From NCBI GenBank assembly GCA_029246685.1, contig JAQWMR010000017.1, positions 1 to 64,000 of the forward strand: DNA of 64,000 nucleotides. Reading direction: 5' to 3'. The position numbers were made by a program, and so were the translations under genes. Below are positions 1-8,488 of the stretch, piece by piece. The DNA comes from Acidimicrobiales bacterium (GTDB taxonomy: Bacteria; Actinomycetota; Acidimicrobiia; Acidimicrobiales; Aldehydirespiratoraceae). A model generated the notes under the pieces. That model worked only from the letters and a program-made list of their open reading frames with translations. It searched no databases and was not told where the DNA came from. How positions within the stretch are numbered: position 1 is the stretch's first letter; each line of letters opens with the position of its first letter.

Positions 1-588
1 GCCCGCCCCCCGGCGGGCGCCGCCTCCCACTCTTTTCTCCCCCCCGCCGATTTTTATGGGCGGCCCGCCGGGCGAGGTCGGTTTTGGAACGCCCTCGAAA
101 TCGACGGCGTGCACGTGGTCGCCTGTCACGTTCACCATGCCGTCGGCAAAGTGCGCCCGGAGGACACGCAACGTCTCCTCCATGCGGTCGATCCGGATGC
201 CGGCCCGGTCGAACGGAATGCCGATGGCGTCGTACTCGTTCTCCAGCCAGCCACAACCGATACCGACCTCGATACGGCCGTCGGACAGTACGTCCAACGT
301 CGCGAGTTCCTTCGCAAAGACGACGGGATTGCGGTAGTCGGTGCAGAACACCCGGCAGCCGACTCTGATCGAGGTCGTGGCCGCGGCCGCCGCTGCAATC
401 GCGGGCACCGCGGCGAAGTCCTGCACGCCGTGGTTGGTCGGGTCAAGCGCGGGGCCGGGCCCGATGTGGTGATCGGCGGTGTGAAACGTCGAGTATCCGA
501 GCTCCTCGGCTCGCTGCGCTTGGGTGCGCCAGTCCGCAGCCGAGCTCGCGCTGTACGACTGAACCGCGAACCGAAACGGCCGCGTCAC
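1..588 (-). CDS. LLM-class (luciferase-like) flavin/F420-dependent oxidoreductase, 3' end cut by window edge
   Basis: Reading leftward from a GTG at 588, the frame stays open for 196 codons to the window edge. The N-terminus begins TRPFRFAVQSYS, followed by WRTQAQRAEELGYSTF and TADHHIGPGPALDP, then VGCRVFCTDYRNP and LDVLSDGRIEVGIGCGW. These are hallmarks of the luciferase-like TIM-barrel monooxygenases, and the spacing fits the actinobacterial F420-dependent group. The start GTG overlaps the TGA of the upstream gene (GTGA), so it is the second gene of an operon with the phosphotransferase-like protein. The last ~20 codons (first 60 bases of the window) are C/G-homopolymeric and read poorly against the family, so the sequence at the very edge may be unreliable. 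The substrate is unknown. Confidence 0.8.
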   Translation of the reverse strand, partial: MTRPFRFAVQSYSASSAADWRTQAQRAEELGYSTFHTADHHIGPGPALDPTNHGVQDFAAVPAIAAAAAATTSIRVGCRVFCTDYRNPVVFAKELATLDVLSDGRIEVGIGCGWLENEYDAIGIPFDRAGIRIDRMEETLRVLRAHFADGMVNVTGDHVHAVDFEGVPKPTSPGGPPIKIGGGEKRVGGGARRGAG

Positions 589-2321
589 GGCAGTTCGATG
601 ACCGTGACGGCGCCGGTGTCGCCGTCGACTTCGATCGTCGCCCCGTCAGGGATGCGAGTGGTGGCGTCCGTGGCCGACACGACGCACGGCAGACCGAGCT
701 CACGGCTCACGATGACGGCGTGGCTGATCTGGCCGCCGACGTTGACCACCACACCACCGGCGGTCATGAACAGCGGTGTCCAGGCCGGGTCGGTGTGGGG
801 CGCCACGAGAATGTCGCCAGGCTCGAGGCCGCGGGGATCACCCGGATCGAGCACGACTCGAGCGGTGCCGCGGACGGTACCGGGGGAACCCGATACGCCG
901 GCGATGTTGTCGCCGGCGCTCGCGGCGTCGGAGCCCGACTCGCTGCGCTTCGCCCATTGGCTGAGCGGCGGAATGTTCCCGTCCTGGATGATGAACGGCG
1001 GCTCGACCTCCCAGAGCTTGGCGTAGTCGGAAGCCCGTGTGCGAAGCGTTCCGGCGTAGGGGGCCGGGTCGGCGACGAATCCGTCGAGCTCGGTCTCGAG
1101 AAGCATGAAGATGTGGGATGCCTCATCGATGTTGCCGGCGTCGGCGTGGCGGCGACCGAGTTCCCGCATCGCCATACGGCACTCGTGCTCGGCCTTGATG
1201 ATGTTGGTCTTGGTGCGCTCTCGGAAGGCCATCATGTTGCCGGCCACGAGGGCGCCCTCGACCATGCCGGCCAGCTCCTCCATGTCAGCCACCTTGGCTC
1301 GCACGTCGGCGGTAACCGCCTCGCGCTGAGCGGCGATCGCATCGAAGCGGGATCGAGGCGACTCGTCGTCGCTCTGATGGCGGACGCGGTCCAGCGCGGC
1401 AAGCGCGAGGCTCGGATCGGTCTCCCAGGTGTCGAAGCCGATGTCCCACTCGTTCGGGCCACGGGAACCGAACTCCTCGATGAAGCCAGCCCAGGCGTCG
1501 AGAAGCGCGGTGGCGTCGTCACCGCCGTCCGCGGCGAGTCGGTCGAGCACGCCCGCGGTTCCGGCGTCGAACACTGCGGTCAGCGATTCGCTGGCTCGGA
1601 TCGAGCGGGACATGTCCCACAGAGCGAGGCTCGGAAGCGCGGAGTCCACGTCGCCTAGTCCGGCGAGGAGCTTCATCGGAATGGTCGTGTCGCCGATGGC
1701 CTCGCCGACGGCGGCGAGGATGCCGGGACCGACTGCGGAGGACGATCCGGAGACGCAGTGCTGCTCGAAGAGGTGGTGGAGTAATGGGCGGATGTCTCGG
1801 GCGCGGGTGACCAGTTCCGCGTCGGAGTAACTCGCGAGGTCGCCGCGGTTGTTGCGCAACGCGGCGGCCTTGGCCTTGTCCTCAAGCAGCTCCGGCCACT
1901 CGGTCGCCGTCATGATCCAGCCCGTGTTCGCCTCGATCTTCTCGACGAGATGAGGCTTCTCGTCATCCGGGTGAGCGACGTAGTCCGGAACGTCGGGATG
2001 GTCTCCGAAGAACGCCATGTCGAGCGCTTCGACCGTCACCGCCGGATTGCGGACGCCCTGGAGTCGACAGCTCGCCAGGTTGATGTAGAAGTAGCCCCCG
2101 AACATCGAGACAGTTTCAGGATGGTCGCCGTCGAAGTCTTCGATTTCGTGGGTGCCGCCACGGATCCATCCGTCGCGAAAGCCGAGGACCATGGCGCCGT
2201 CCCAGCACAACGACCACGACAACGGGGTGACCGGGTCGCCCATGACCTCGCCCGCGTTGGCCCGCGTGTAGTGCGGGAACCGCTCGCTCACGGGCCAGTC
2301 GGTGATAAATCCGTCTTCCAT
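585..2321 (-). CDS. Rifampicin-phosphotransferase-like / PEP-utilising swivelling-His protein, no ATP-grasp domain (copy 1)
   Basis: 578 aa. The C-terminal ~100 residues form a PEP-utilising mobile (phosphohistidine swivelling) domain: GDILVAPHTDPAWTPL, then QISHAVIVSRELGLPCVV with the phospho-accepting His, ending in an IPDGATIEVDG strand. The central part carries GSRGPNEWDIG, like the substrate-binding region of Rph-type enzymes. The N-terminal ATP-grasp module of Rph, PPS and PPDK (about 300 residues) is absent, so the protein cannot itself charge the His from ATP. It is a paralogue of the neighbour at 2385-4139. A GAGGGGGAG ribosome site precedes the ATG, and operator site 1 lies 25 bp upstream of the start. 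Role inferred: phosphoryl carrier or transferase acting on a small molecule; donor unknown. Confidence 0.75.
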   Translation of the reverse strand: MEDGFITDWPVSERFPHYTRANAGEVMGDPVTPLSWSLCWDGAMVLGFRDGWIRGGTHEIEDFDGDHPETVSMFGGYFYINLASCRLQGVRNPAVTVEALDMAFFGDHPDVPDYVAHPDDEKPHLVEKIEANTGWIMTATEWPELLEDKAKAAALRNNRGDLASYSDAELVTRARDIRPLLHHLFEQHCVSGSSSAVGPGILAAVGEAIGDTTIPMKLLAGLGDVDSALPSLALWDMSRSIRASESLTAVFDAGTAGVLDRLAADGGDDATALLDAWAGFIEEFGSRGPNEWDIGFDTWETDPSLALAALDRVRHQSDDESPRSRFDAIAAQREAVTADVRAKVADMEELAGMVEGALVAGNMMAFRERTKTNIIKAEHECRMAMRELGRRHADAGNIDEASHIFMLLETELDGFVADPAPYAGTLRTRASDYAKLWEVEPPFIIQDGNIPPLSQWAKRSESGSDAASAGDNIAGVSGSPGTVRGTARVVLDPGDPRGLEPGDILVAPHTDPAWTPLFMTAGGVVVNVGGQISHAVIVSRELGLPCVVSATDATTRIPDGATIEVDGDTGAVTVIELP

Positions 2322-2346
2322 GTCTCCCCCTCGGGTGGTCGGGGAG

Positions 2347-2368
2347 AAACTAATCGATCGGTTACTTC
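2347..2368. promoter_or_regulatory. Operator-like site 1
   Basis: Halves AAACTAATCGA and TCGGTTACTTC form a near palindrome. The site lies in the 63-bp gap between the two paralogous phosphotransferase-like genes. Read toward the gene starting at 2321 it contains TTAGTTT, a TANNNT-type -10 element. It is one of ten copies in the window. Confidence 0.7.
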
Positions 2369-2384
2369 TGAGGAAAGCCGCTCT

Positions 2385-4139
2385 CTACGGGAGGTCGATG
2401 ATCGTCACGGCGCCGGTGGCGCCATCGATCTCGATCGTGGCGCCGTCGGGGATGCGGCGGGTCGCGTCGACCACCGAGACCGCGCACGGCACGCCCAACT
2501 CGCGGCAGACAATCGCCGCGTGGCTGGCGACCGCGCCGACGTTGACGACGACCCCCGCGGCTGACAGGAACAGCGGCGTCCACGATGGGTCGGTGGTGGG
2601 CGCGACCATGATGTCGCCGGGCTGGATGGCTGACGGGTCGCTCGGATCGAGCACCACGCGGGCGGTGCCGGTGGTGACGCCTGGCGCCCCGGCGCCACCC
2701 TGGAGCACGTCGCCGGCAGCGACGGTCTCGGCTGTGCCGCTGTTGCGGGGCGCCCACTCGCTGATCGGTGGCACACCCTCCTCGTACTTCACGATGTAGG
2801 GCGGCTCGAGTGTGTGGAGCGTGGCGAAGTCGGAGTCGCGCTGCAGGAGCGCGTCGCGCATCGACTGCGGATCGGCAAGAAGCGCCTCGAGTTCGCTGTC
2901 GACAGCCATGAACACCTGCTGGACGTCGTCGATCGCGCCGATCTGCACCATCCGACGGCCGAGTTCGAAGAAGGCGAGCTTCGCTTCGTGGATGAGGCGG
3001 ATGCAGGAGTTCTTGCCCTTTTCCCGCAGGCTGTAGAACAACGCCGCGGAGGCCAGCCCGGCGGTGAGCGTGCCATGAGCCTCCTCATCACTCTCGACCA
3101 TCGCGAGGATCTCCGCGCTGAGCCGCTCCCGTTCCTCGGCCGCCGCGGCTTTGGCGACGTGGGGCGACCGGGCGTCGTCCTGGTATCGGAGTCGCTCGAT
3201 CATTCCGAGCGCCAGTTCGGGCTTCGTCGTCCAGGAGTGGGGCCGCATGTCCCACTCATTCGGACCGCGGTGACCGTGTTGCTCGAGGAGATCGGCGAAT
3301 CCGGACCCGAACATCGCCACGGCGTCGTCGTCGCTATCGCCGAGGCGGCCGAGTAGGCCATCGACCCCATCGTCGAACGCCTCCATGAGCGCAGGGCTGC
3401 CGGCGACCGTGCGGCTGAGGTCCCACATGATGAACGAGGCCTCGGCCGACTCCACGTCGCCGATGGCGGCGAGCAGCTTGACCGCATCCTCGCTGCGGCC
3501 GGCGGCGTCGCAGATCGCCTGCACCGCGCCTGGGCCGAGCGAGACAGCGAGGCAAGTCTCGCAGTACGGCACCCAGGCCTCTTCGACGAGCGATGCCATC
3601 CGGCGGCCGTAGGCGACGAGATCCGCGTCGGCCATCGCCGTGAAGTCGGGCCGCTCGGCCACGACCCGGCGAGCCATCGCGGCGGTCTCGTCCTGACGGG
3701 GGAACCCGTCGGTGCTCATCGCCCAGCCCATCGTGGCCTCGAGCTTGGCGGTCTGCTCCGGGTTGTCGTCGTCCGGATGCGGTGTGTAGTCGGGGACGCC
3801 GGGGTGGTCACCGAAGTACGCCTGATCGATCGCCTCGGGCGACGCGCCCGGCATGCGGCAACCCATCACGCGAGGGAGTGACAACTGGTTGTAGAAGTAG
3901 CCGCCCCAGTTGCCGAACACCTCCGGTGGGTCCACGGCGAATTCGTCGGCGGATACCACGCCGAAGGAGATGAAGCCGCCGGCCACGCCTGGAATGCACC
4001 CCTTGGCCCATCCGAGACTCCAGCCGAGTGGGCTGAACGGGTCCGGGCCGACCTCGTCGGCGTTCGCCCGCGTGTAGTACGGGAAACGGCTGCTGAGCTC
4101 GGTGTCGCTGATCCAGTTCTGCAATGGCTGAGATGACAT
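2385..4139 (-). CDS. Rifampicin-phosphotransferase-like / PEP-utilising swivelling-His protein, no ATP-grasp domain (copy 2)
   Basis: 584 aa, collinear with copy 1 from the N-terminus (SRFPYYTRANADEVGPDP here, ERFPHYTRANAGEVMGDP there) through GHRGPNEWDMRP to the C-terminal swivelling domain (GDIMVAPTTDPSWTPL; ASHAAIVCRELGVPCAV with the candidate phospho-His). It also lacks any ATP-grasp or PEP-barrel domain. The frame is open further upstream, but the ATG at 4139 is chosen because the paralogue alignment begins there and it lies 7 nt after the TAGTTT of operator site 2, suggesting a leaderless mRNA. It is divergent from the P450. The pair is a tandem duplication, with each copy led by its own operator. 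Confidence 0.75.
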   Translation of the reverse strand: MSSQPLQNWISDTELSSRFPYYTRANADEVGPDPFSPLGWSLGWAKGCIPGVAGGFISFGVVSADEFAVDPPEVFGNWGGYFYNQLSLPRVMGCRMPGASPEAIDQAYFGDHPGVPDYTPHPDDDNPEQTAKLEATMGWAMSTDGFPRQDETAAMARRVVAERPDFTAMADADLVAYGRRMASLVEEAWVPYCETCLAVSLGPGAVQAICDAAGRSEDAVKLLAAIGDVESAEASFIMWDLSRTVAGSPALMEAFDDGVDGLLGRLGDSDDDAVAMFGSGFADLLEQHGHRGPNEWDMRPHSWTTKPELALGMIERLRYQDDARSPHVAKAAAAEERERLSAEILAMVESDEEAHGTLTAGLASAALFYSLREKGKNSCIRLIHEAKLAFFELGRRMVQIGAIDDVQQVFMAVDSELEALLADPQSMRDALLQRDSDFATLHTLEPPYIVKYEEGVPPISEWAPRNSGTAETVAAGDVLQGGAGAPGVTTGTARVVLDPSDPSAIQPGDIMVAPTTDPSWTPLFLSAAGVVVNVGAVASHAAIVCRELGVPCAVSVVDATRRIPDGATIEIDGATGAVTIIDLP

Positions 4140-4146
4140 GGCGGGG

Positions 4147-4168
4147 AAACTAACCGATCGATAGGTTT
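4147..4168. promoter_or_regulatory. Operator-like site 2
   Basis: AAACTAACCGA followed by TCGATAGGTTT is an almost perfect inverted repeat, in the 47-bp divergent gap between the phosphotransferase-like gene and the P450. On the minus strand TAGTTT lies 7 nt before the ATG. On the plus strand TAGGTT lies about 20 nt before the P450 ATG. Confidence 0.75.
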
Positions 4169-4186
4169 CCCTGCCACGGAGGGCCG

Positions 4187-5398
4187 ATGACAGAGAGTCT
4201 GCCGAGCGACTACGACTCGACGTATTCGCACCTCGCGCACGCAAACGACCTCGAACCCTCGGGCGGGCATCGCGTGCTGCGACAGTGCCCGATCCACCGC
4301 GAGGCTGACCACGATCCGCCGTTCTACGTGGTGAGTCGGTATGACGATGTGCTCGACGTACTGAAGAACAACGGGACGTGGGGCAACCGGCACGGCCCGG
4401 GCGTCTTCTTCCAGGAGAATGGGGTCCTCGGCTCGGCCGATGACCCCGACCACCGGCGCCAGCGAGGCTTGCTCCAGCCTGCGTTTCGACCACGCGCGCT
4501 GGCTCGCTTGGAGCCGCGGGTGGAGGCGCTCTGCGCGGAGCTGTGGGAAGAGGCCTTCTCGTCGGATGGGGCGGGCGACTTCGTTGAGCTGTTCGCGTTC
4601 CCGTTCCCTGCGCTGATGATCGGCGAACTTCTCGGAGTCGAACCCGGCGACCGCGATCGATTCGGTCGGTGGTCCCAGGCGATCGTCACGAGCCTCGGTG
4701 ACAGCGACATGGACGCCTACGACGAGGCGACGAGATCGATCTGGGCCTACGTCGACGACATGGTCGATGCTCGCCTCGCGGCGATCGATGCCGGTGCGGA
4801 CCCGCCCGATGACGTCGTGACGCTGCTCACCCAAGCTGTCGGGTCGGGAGGGCTCTCCCGAGACGAGCTCCGCCGTCTCGCCCATCAACTTCTTGTCGCC
4901 GGTCATGAAACGACCGCGAGCCTCATCGGCCTGATGCTCTACCGGCTGATCGAGAACCCCGCCCTCCGTCTCGAGCTCCGCGAGGAGCCGGAGTTGATCG
5001 ACTCGGCGGTCGAAGAATTCCTGCGGTTCGATTCGCCGGTCCAGGGCCTCTTTCGTACAGCGCGTGATGACGCCAGCGCGGCTGCGTACACCGTGCCGGC
5101 GCGCAGCAAGCTCCAGGTTCTCTACGCCTCAGCGAACCGTGATCCTGCCGTGTGGGCGAACCCCGATGAAATCCGCCTCCATCGCGATTCGGCGACCGCC
5201 CGACAACATCTCGGGTTCGGCTGGGGCGTCCACTACTGCATCGGGGCTCCGCTGGCTCGAATCCAGGCGCAGCACGCCTTGCGGCGAATCGTGGACGGAT
5301 TCGAGAGCGTCGAACTCGATGGACATCCCACCTTGTCCGCACCATTCGTGTTGCGCGGCTTCACGGCGATGCCGATCCGCTGGACGGTCCGCCGATGA
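4187..5398 (+). CDS. Cytochrome P450
   Basis: 403 aa, the usual length of a soluble bacterial class I P450. The I-helix oxygen-binding motif AGHETTAS is near residue 237, and an EEFLR/F region follows the K-helix. The haem loop GFGWGVHYCIG, with its thiolate Cys near residue 350, precedes APLARIQ. A CGGAGGG ribosome site precedes the ATG. It is divergent from a phosphotransferase-like gene and shares operator site 2 with it. No dedicated ferredoxin or ferredoxin reductase is adjacent, so electrons must come from elsewhere. It presumably hydroxylates or epoxidises an intermediate of the local catabolic pathway; the substrate cannot be read from sequence. Confidence 0.95.
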   Translation: MTESLPSDYDSTYSHLAHANDLEPSGGHRVLRQCPIHREADHDPPFYVVSRYDDVLDVLKNNGTWGNRHGPGVFFQENGVLGSADDPDHRRQRGLLQPAFRPRALARLEPRVEALCAELWEEAFSSDGAGDFVELFAFPFPALMIGELLGVEPGDRDRFGRWSQAIVTSLGDSDMDAYDEATRSIWAYVDDMVDARLAAIDAGADPPDDVVTLLTQAVGSGGLSRDELRRLAHQLLVAGHETTASLIGLMLYRLIENPALRLELREEPELIDSAVEEFLRFDSPVQGLFRTARDDASAAAYTVPARSKLQVLYASANRDPAVWANPDEIRLHRDSATARQHLGFGWGVHYCIGAPLARIQAQHALRRIVDGFESVELDGHPTLSAPFVLRGFTAMPIRWTVRR

Positions 5399-5400
5399 CG

Positions 5401-6216
5401 TCAGTCGCGAAGATCCGGCCGCGTTTGCTCGATCATGTCGTATTCGGCCGTGCTCGGGAGTTTCTGGCTCGACGCCGCGCCGTCGACGTTGATCGTCTCG
5501 CCGGAGACGTAGGCACCCTCGTCGGAAGCCAGGTACAGCGCGCAGTTGGCAATGTCGCGCACGTCGCCCATCCGACCGAGCGGCGTTTGCTGGCGGACCG
5601 CTTCCAACTTGATTCGGTCCTGGAAGAGCCCGGCGGTCATCGGTGTCTCGATCAAGTGGGCGGCGATCGTGTTCACCCGCACGTTGCCGGCGCCGTACTC
5701 CACTGCCGCGATTCTGGTGACGTATTCGATTCCGGCCTTGGAGCCCGCGTAGGCGGCGTGGCCCGGCGACGGGTTGTGCGCAGTGAGCGACGACACGTTG
5801 ATCATCGAACCGCCGCCGCTCGCGGCCATTGCATTGCACAGATGCTTCATGGCCCAGATGGCTCCGATGAACTGCACGTCGACCATCGGCTGGAGGACAT
5901 CGGGTGTCAGGTCTGCGATGCGGGTCGAGCGGGCGTAGCCCGCACAGTTCATGCCGATGTCGACGGTGCCGTGCCGCTCGACCACGGCGTCGACCAGGGC
6001 ACCGACCGAGTCGTGGTCCGTGGCGTCGCACGCCATGCCCCAACCTCCGAGGGGGGCGGCCGCCTCCTCTGCCGCATCGCCGCGGCGTCCGGCGATGATC
6101 ACCGTGGCGCCCTCCTCTGCGAGTCGCTCGGCTGTGGCGAGCCCGAACCCACTGGAACCGCCGATGATGACGGTGACCTGTCCGTCGACTCGGCCGCGAT
6201 GATCTGTGTCCTGCAT
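5401..6216 (-). CDS. Short-chain dehydrogenase/reductase (SDR)
   Basis: About 271 aa. Classical SDR features: GGSSGFG cofactor loop, NCAGY after strand 4, INVSSLTAHNPSPGHAAYAGSK with the Ser-Tyr-Lys triad, and C-terminal YLASDEGAYVSGETINVDG. The stop sits 2 bp after the convergent P450 stop. The frame extends to a GTG at 6234, but the ATG at 6216 is preferred because the GTG would leave only 2 bp before the divergent gene at 6237. It probably oxidises or reduces a hydroxyl/keto group of a pathway intermediate. No operator-like site was found in its 20-bp upstream gap. Confidence 0.9.
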   Translation of the reverse strand: MQDTDHRGRVDGQVTVIIGGSSGFGLATAERLAEEGATVIIAGRRGDAAEEAAAPLGGWGMACDATDHDSVGALVDAVVERHGTVDIGMNCAGYARSTRIADLTPDVLQPMVDVQFIGAIWAMKHLCNAMAASGGGSMINVSSLTAHNPSPGHAAYAGSKAGIEYVTRIAAVEYGAGNVRVNTIAAHLIETPMTAGLFQDRIKLEAVRQQTPLGRMGDVRDIANCALYLASDEGAYVSGETINVDGAASSQKLPSTAEYDMIEQTRPDLRD

Positions 6217-6236
6217 TCGAAGGAGCGTAACCACCC

Positions 6237-6635
6237 ATGACCGACCACCCGAACGAACCGACCGCCGTCGTTGATGCCTTCATCGCCGCGATCGAGCGGA
6301 GCGACGTCACCGCAGCCGTCGCTCTCCTGGCCCCCGACTGCGAATACGACAACGTGCCGATGGGAATAGTCCACGGTCCGGAGGCGGTTGCCGCGATCCT
6401 GCGACCGATGCTCGCCGGATGCAGCGAGGTGGACTGGCCGGTGCTACGTCAGAGTTCGAACGGCCCCATCGTCTGCAACGAACGCCTCGACCGTTTCCGC
6501 ATGGCACATGGCTGGGTGGAGGTGCCGGTCGCCGGCGTGTGGGAGGTTCACGACGGGCTGATCACGCTCTGGCGTGACTACTTCGACGAAACGACCTACC
6601 GAAACCAACTCCCGCCCCGAGCAGAAGGAAACTGA
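6237..6635 (+). CDS. Limonene-1,2-epoxide hydrolase-like (NTF2-fold) protein
   Basis: 132 aa. Its C-terminal half carries the signature of the limonene-1,2-epoxide hydrolase family: NERLDRFRM (the Arg/Asp of the catalytic triad), then W..HDGLITLWRDYFDE with the second catalytic Asp. The length is close to the family's ~150 aa. An AAGGAG motif lies 11 nt before the ATG. The PPOX-fold gene starts 3 nt after its stop, so the two are probably co-transcribed. Opening of an epoxide to a diol is the inferred reaction; with the P450 2 kb upstream an epoxidation/hydrolysis sequence is plausible but unproven. A generic SnoaL-like function is the alternative. Confidence 0.75.
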   Translation: MTDHPNEPTAVVDAFIAAIERSDVTAAVALLAPDCEYDNVPMGIVHGPEAVAAILRPMLAGCSEVDWPVLRQSSNGPIVCNERLDRFRMAHGWVEVPVAGVWEVHDGLITLWRDYFDETTYRNQLPPRAEGN

Positions 6636-6638
6636 CCA

Positions 6639-7145
6639 ATGGCCGACGACTACGAGGACGTGTCCGTCTTCACCCTGTCCGACGAACGTGAGCAAGTGCT
6701 CTTCTCGAAGCAGACCGAGTGCACGTTCATGTGGACGAACAAGGCGGGCGAGCCGGTCGGCGTGATCATGAACTACGTCTACCGCGATGGAAGCTTCTGG
6801 CTGACGGCGACGCGCCAGCGAGCCCGTATCCCGGCGATCGAGCGAGATCCGCGGGTCGCGGTGGCGATCACGAGCCGGGGAACGGATATCGGGATCAGCC
6901 AGAGCGTCAGCTACAAGGGGATCGCCCACGTCCACGAAGATGATGCGACCAAGGAGTGGTTCTATCCAGCGCTTTCCGCCTTCGTCCGTCCCGACGATGA
7001 GGCGAAGCAGCAGGCCTTCGCCGACCATCTCGACTCGCCTGGCCGCGTGGTGATCGAAGTGAAGCCGACTACTCGAATCGGGTTCGACAGCGAAGAGATG
7101 TTCCGCGGTTCCGCCGCCGGGAAGACCCAATCGATGCTCGACTGA
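6639..7145 (+). CDS. PPOX-fold (pyridoxamine 5'-phosphate oxidase-like) protein, copy 1
   Basis: 168 aa split-barrel flavin/F420-binding family. Features: ECTFMWTNKAGEPVGVIMNYV, then FWLTATRQRARIPAIERDPRVAVAI, typical of the PPOX or F420-dependent reductase superfamily. It is paralogous to the protein at 30494-31006 (ECTFNWANKEGWPVGVIMSY; TVTYKGLCTVHDD against SVSYKGIAHVHED), which belongs to an SDR operon in the same region. It probably reduces or binds a cofactor-linked intermediate. It ends just before a strong hairpin terminator. Confidence 0.8.
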   Translation: MADDYEDVSVFTLSDEREQVLFSKQTECTFMWTNKAGEPVGVIMNYVYRDGSFWLTATRQRARIPAIERDPRVAVAITSRGTDIGISQSVSYKGIAHVHEDDATKEWFYPALSAFVRPDDEAKQQAFADHLDSPGRVVIEVKPTTRIGFDSEEMFRGSAAGKTQSMLD

Positions 7146-7168
7146 GCGCGACCTCTACCGAACGCGAA

Positions 7169-7196
7169 ACGGCCCCGGGGTGAACCCCGGGGCCGT
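7169..7196. terminator. Strong bidirectional hairpin terminator
   Basis: A perfect 12-bp stem (ACGGCCCCGGGG paired with CCCCGGGGCCGT) closed by a TGAA loop, between two convergent transcription units. There is no long U-tract, as is common in high-GC actinobacteria. Confidence 0.8.
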
Positions 7197-7230
7197 CGTC
7201 GTTCACACCGGAGGATGTGAGTTCAGTGGA

Positions 7231-8394
7231 TCAGCCGAGGCCCCACAGCGTGGCGAACTGATCAGCCATGCCGTCCGGTCCGGGCCAACCGTTGGTCGCG
7301 ATCAGCGGCTCGGCTTCGGCGGCCGAGCTGGCGATCCAGTTCGGAAGGTCGGCGCTCGAGCGCTCATCCGGATTGTCCTGACCGATCGAGTGGCGGGCCA
7401 TGGCATCGACCATGATCCACGCCGCGTATTCCTTGGGGTTCGCTGTCCAGAACTGGTGCGTTCCGTCCACGATCTCCTGGAGCACGGCCCCACTGAAGTC
7501 GACACCGACGAGGCTCACGCCCTCCAGTAGACCCGCGTCGGCGAGCACCGTCGAGACCCCTGTGGTCAGACCGTCGAACGCGAAGTGCACATAGTTGATG
7601 TCGGGATCGCTCTGCAGTGCCGCGACAATTGCTCCGGCGACCTCGCCGGCGATCAGCTGGTCGATGGTGACGGCAAGCTCCGTGAAGGTGCAATCCGGGC
7701 AGTTCTCGTCGTAGGCGGCCTGGGCGCCTTCACGCTCGGAAACGAGCACGGCGAAGTCGGGGATGTTGACCATCAGGACATTCGCGTCGCCGCCGCTGTC
7801 GGCGATGACCGCGTTTGCGAGGAGACCGCCCGCGCCGAACACGTCGTCATCGTCGCCACAGTTGGTCCAGATGTTGTTGTTCGGTCCGTCCGGGTCTGTC
7901 GTGTCGAAGCAGCTCATGAACGCGATGCCTGCGTCCGCCGCTGCGGTGATCTGGTCTTGGACCAGCGCCGGTGGGGTGCCGGTGATGGCGATGTAGTCGA
8001 CGCCGAGGTCGATCGCCTGCTGGAATCCTGGAGCCGGATCGAACGACTGCACGCTGATGATCTCGAGATCCCAGCCGAGCAGATCCGTTGCCGCCTCGAA
8101 GCCCGGCGTGATCGCCGCGCACGACGGAAGCTCGCACTCGAGCCAGGCAACCGTCGCTGCTCCGGGGACCGAGTCGAGCGGTGTCGACGGAGTGATCGAT
8201 GTGGGCGCCGAGCTGTTGGCATCAACGACGGCTTGCGCTGCCGCGACACCCGCCGGGACGTCACCGTCGCCGGAGTCGTCCACCATGTCGTCGTCGGCCG
8301 GCGGGTCGTCGCCGCTGTCCTCGTCGTCGCCGCAGGCTGCAGCGATCAGAGTGAATGCCAGCAACAATGCCAGCATGCGAATGAGCTTCTTCAT
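7231..8394 (-). CDS. Sugar-type ABC transporter substrate-binding lipoprotein
   Basis: 387 aa periplasmic-binding-protein type I. The start at 8394 gives a lipoprotein signal (MKKLIRMLALLLAFTLIAAAC, cleavage before Cys) followed by an acidic D/E/P linker. Downstream features such as DYIAITGTPPALVQDQI, NVLMVNIPDFAVLVSEREGA and VHFAFDGLTTGVSTVLADAG fit the RbsB-like fold. A GGAGGG ribosome site precedes the ATG. It is divergent from its ATPase and permease, with operator site 3 between them. The binding protein determines specificity; no pentose/hexose signature can be asserted, and the regulon context suggests a non-sugar or glycosidic ligand. Confidence 0.85.
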   Translation of the reverse strand: MKKLIRMLALLLAFTLIAAACGDDEDSGDDPPADDDMVDDSGDGDVPAGVAAAQAVVDANSSAPTSITPSTPLDSVPGAATVAWLECELPSCAAITPGFEAATDLLGWDLEIISVQSFDPAPGFQQAIDLGVDYIAITGTPPALVQDQITAAADAGIAFMSCFDTTDPDGPNNNIWTNCGDDDDVFGAGGLLANAVIADSGGDANVLMVNIPDFAVLVSEREGAQAAYDENCPDCTFTELAVTIDQLIAGEVAGAIVAALQSDPDINYVHFAFDGLTTGVSTVLADAGLLEGVSLVGVDFSGAVLQEIVDGTHQFWTANPKEYAAWIMVDAMARHSIGQDNPDERSSADLPNWIASSAAEAEPLIATNGWPGPDGMADQFATLWGLG

Positions 8395-8427
8395 GTTCCC
8401 TCCAGGGAGTGGGTCATCGGAGGAGCG

Positions 8428-8449
8428 GCACAAATTAACCGGTTAGTAT
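8428..8449. promoter_or_regulatory. Operator-like site 3
   Basis: On the minus strand it reads ATACTAACCGG then TTAATTTGTGC. The core TTAACCGGTTAG is palindromic. TAGTAT faces the ATPase gene and TAATTT faces the binding-protein gene, so each could be the -10 element of one of the divergent promoters. The right half deviates from the consensus. Confidence 0.6.
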
Positions 8450-8488
8450 CTAGCCACTCTCGTCGAACGGTAGTGGGCCAACGGAGAC

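Noticed and set aside
585..4139. Rifampicin resistance function for the two Rph-like proteins
   Set aside because: Rph needs its ATP-grasp domain for drug phosphorylation; both proteins lack it and sit in a catabolic regulon.
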